Of a DNA stretch of 43,301 nt, positions 41,891 to 43,301 are shown one piece after another (within the stretch, counting starts at the first letter, position 1; the number at the start of each line of letters is the position of its first letter). The position numbers were made by a program, and so were the translations under genes. The DNA comes from JBECKW01 sp040235505. GTDB lineage: Bacteria > Desulfobacterota > Desulfobacteria > Desulfobacterales > JAFDDL01. Where the stretch lies: NCBI GenBank assembly GCA_040235505.1, contig JBECKW010000305.1, forward strand, positions 1 through 43,301, given 5' to 3'. The notes under the pieces were generated by a model. The model saw only the letters and a program-made list of their open reading frames with translations, did not search any database and had not been told where the DNA came from.

Positions 41891-42097
41891 TTGAAGGAAA
41901 TTCATGTCAGGGTTTTGGACAACGACCTTGAAAAGGCAATGCGCATTTTAAAGAAAAAGATTCAGAATGACGGTCTTTTTAAACGGTTGAAGCTGAAAAA
42001 AAGTTACGAAAAACCCAGTGAATATCGGCGCCGCAAACAGCGTGAAGCACTGAGACGGCAGAGAATCGCGGCTGCGAGAAGCAGGTATCAGCGATAA
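41891..42097 (+). CDS. rpsU: 30S ribosomal protein S21
   Basis: 68 residues from TTG 41891. Family marks are LEKAMRILKKKIQNDGLFKRL and SYEKPSEYRRRKQREALRR, read in shorter parts, with the basic C-terminal helix. S21 lies at the 16S 3' end near the Shine-Dalgarno helix. The frame is open from GTG 41867, which would add eight residues, but KEIHVRV after TTG matches the usual S21 start and AAGGGGG (41876-41882) is well placed. A strong terminator closes the gene at 42118-42154. Confidence 0.93.
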   Translation: MKEIHVRVLDNDLEKAMRILKKKIQNDGLFKRLKLKKSYEKPSEYRRRKQREALRRQRIAAARSRYQR

Positions 42098-42117
42098 TCC
42101 CGTATATTGATGAATTG

Positions 42118-42154
42118 CCCGGCAGGGGATTTCCCAAACCTGCCGGGTTTTTTT
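42118..42154 (+). terminator. Rho-independent terminator after rpsU
   Basis: CCCGGCAGG (42118-42126) pairs perfectly with CCTGCCGGG (42139-42147) across a 12-base loop and is followed by seven T residues. It lies 21 bases after the rpsU stop. Confidence 0.92.
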
Positions 42155-42186
42155 ATAACATCCTTTCAGATCATATTTGAACCGCT

Positions 42187-43301
42187 ATGACATCCGAGGC
42201 CCGGTATCAATCCTGCCTGAAGACCATGTTCGGTCTGAGGCGTTTCGGCATCATCCTTGGACTGGATACGATCCGCAGCATTCTGCAAGGACTCGGAAAC
42301 CCGCAGAAAAAATTCCGAAGCATCCATATCGCCGGCACCAATGGAAAGGGATCGGTGGCATCCGCCCTGGCCACCATTTTCCACCTGGCCGGATATCGTG
42401 TCGGCTTATACACATCCCCTCACCTGGTGCACTTCAATGAACGCATCTGTATCGACGGCGACCCGATTTTAAATAAAGATGTCGTGTCGGCCTACGAAGC
42501 GGTCCGATCCGTCCACCAGGGTGACCGGGAGCCTACTTTTTTCGAATTTTCAACTGCCATGGCCTTTCATGAATTCAGCTGCCGGAACGTCGACTGGGCG
42601 ATTATCGAAACCGGCATGGGGGGGCGGCTCGATGCGACAAACATCATTTCGCCGGCACTTTCCATCATCACCAATATTTCCCTCGAACATCAGTCCTACC
42701 TCGGAACCACCCTTGCCGCCATCGCGGGCGAAAAGGCGGGGATCATCAAGGAGACAATACCGGTGGTAACCGGGGTCTCCCAGAAACAGGCCTTGAATGT
42801 TATCCAGGCCAAGGCGGAAGCGATGCAGGCACCGGTATTCCGGCTGGGAAAGGATTTTAGAGTCCGCCGCAACCCCGACGGAGAATGCTTCACGTATTTT
42901 GGTATCGTCGCCGACCATGTGTGGAAAAACATGCAATCAGCTCTTTTCGGACGGTACCAGGCGGAAAACGCAGCCCTCGCGACCGCCGCCTGCGAAATTC
43001 TGAGTTCAGCCGGCAATGCCCGCCTGCAGGAAACAGACATCCGAAATGGACTTCTTTCGAACCGATGGCCAGGAAGGCTGGAGTTTCTCTCGAAATCGCC
43101 TGTGGTCCTGCTGGACGGTGCCCATAACATGGCGGCGGTTCGTCCTCTGGCGCAGTTTCTCTCGAAGCGCTTTTCCGGCAAACGCATCACCCTGGTTTCC
43201 GGAATTCTGGACGACAAGGCCTATCCGGATATGCTCAGGTGTCTGCTTCCCCTGTGCGAGAGAGCCGTCCTGACCCAGCCGAAAATCGACCGGTCCCTTC
43301 C
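42187..43301 (+). CDS. folC: Bifunctional folylpolyglutamate synthase / dihydrofolate synthase (3' end cut off)
   Basis: 371 codons are visible and the frame is still open at the window edge. FolC joins glutamate to dihydropteroate and to folates. Visible motifs are FGLRRFGIILGL, the P-loop HIAGTNGKGSVASALA (about residue 46), YTSPHLVHFNERI, ETGMGGRLDATNI, SLEHQSYLG, AGEKAGIIK and LLDGAHNMAAVRPL, the Mur-ligase-type order. ATG 42187 is the first possible start after a stop at 42178; no strong ribosome site is seen. About 50-70 residues are missing from the C-terminus compared with the usual 420-440. Confidence 0.95.
   Translation, partial: MTSEARYQSCLKTMFGLRRFGIILGLDTIRSILQGLGNPQKKFRSIHIAGTNGKGSVASALATIFHLAGYRVGLYTSPHLVHFNERICIDGDPILNKDVVSAYEAVRSVHQGDREPTFFEFSTAMAFHEFSCRNVDWAIIETGMGGRLDATNIISPALSIITNISLEHQSYLGTTLAAIAGEKAGIIKETIPVVTGVSQKQALNVIQAKAEAMQAPVFRLGKDFRVRRNPDGECFTYFGIVADHVWKNMQSALFGRYQAENAALATAACEILSSAGNARLQETDIRNGLLSNRWPGRLEFLSKSPVVLLDGAHNMAAVRPLAQFLSKRFSGKRITLVSGILDDKAYPDMLRCLLPLCERAVLTQPKIDRSL

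Overview
The window is a chromosomal stretch of a Gram-negative bacterium. It has a lipoprotein signal, a TonB-receptor-like outer-membrane barrel, an RseP-type protease and flagellar regulators. Gene content and order point to the Desulfobacterota (former Deltaproteobacteria, sulfate-reducer-like): a FlgM gene preceded by a DVU0524-type partner, a roughly 1000-residue PurL with a fused PurS-like N-terminus beside a separate PurQ, and the run rpsB-tsf-pyrH-frr-uppS-cdsA-dxr-rseP. The taxonomic call is inference from gene families only. No prophage, CRISPR array, rRNA or tRNA was found.

Layout. 1-7104: end of a recJ-like gene, a TPR/substrate-binding lipoprotein (minus), a small hypothetical gene, a diverged RelA/SpoT-synthetase-like protein, a class II fructose-bisphosphate aldolase, then a flagellar regulatory pair (DVU0524-like, flgM) behind a good sigma-28 promoter, and an unknown small gene. 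7076-8424 (minus): mazG and cvpA. 8663-12634 (plus): phoH, a PgpH-like 7TM-HD phosphodiesterase and ybeY, a conserved RNA-metabolism cluster. 12934-17519 (plus): pdxJ, nnr, tsaE and lysC, separated by unusual short-period repeat arrays. 17854-23708 (minus): an 82-residue unknown protein, a FecR/TPR/outer-membrane-barrel fusion and a CHASE2 class III nucleotide cyclase, a likely signalling module. 23722-24274: a four-helix-bundle gene inside 43-bp inverted repeats. 24272-39636 (minus): purQ, purL, rseP, dxr, cdsA, uppS, frr, pyrH, tsf, rpsB, prmC, prfA, rpmE, rho and coaE, a long housekeeping series for purine, isoprenoid, phospholipid and translation functions. 39665-43301 (plus): a CCA-adding-type nucleotidyltransferase, adk, rpsU and a folC cut by the window end.

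The most unusual content is non-coding. Arrays of 7-9 bp words sit between housekeeping genes and often start within a few bases of a stop codon. One family is a composite module: TAGGCAC, a run of 8-bp GGCACAAA units, then TTAACTGC. It occurs as an inverted pair at two loci. One pair encloses an intact four-helix-bundle (TIGR02436-type) gene and its outer end supplies the purQ stop codon. The other encloses about 160 bp with no intact gene. I read these as a cassette and its decayed relative, possibly a small mobile element. The second notable point is the CHASE2 cyclase, whose two purine-selecting positions carry Asp and Arg, a charge swap of the usual Lys/Asp pair, while metal-binding and transition-state residues are kept.
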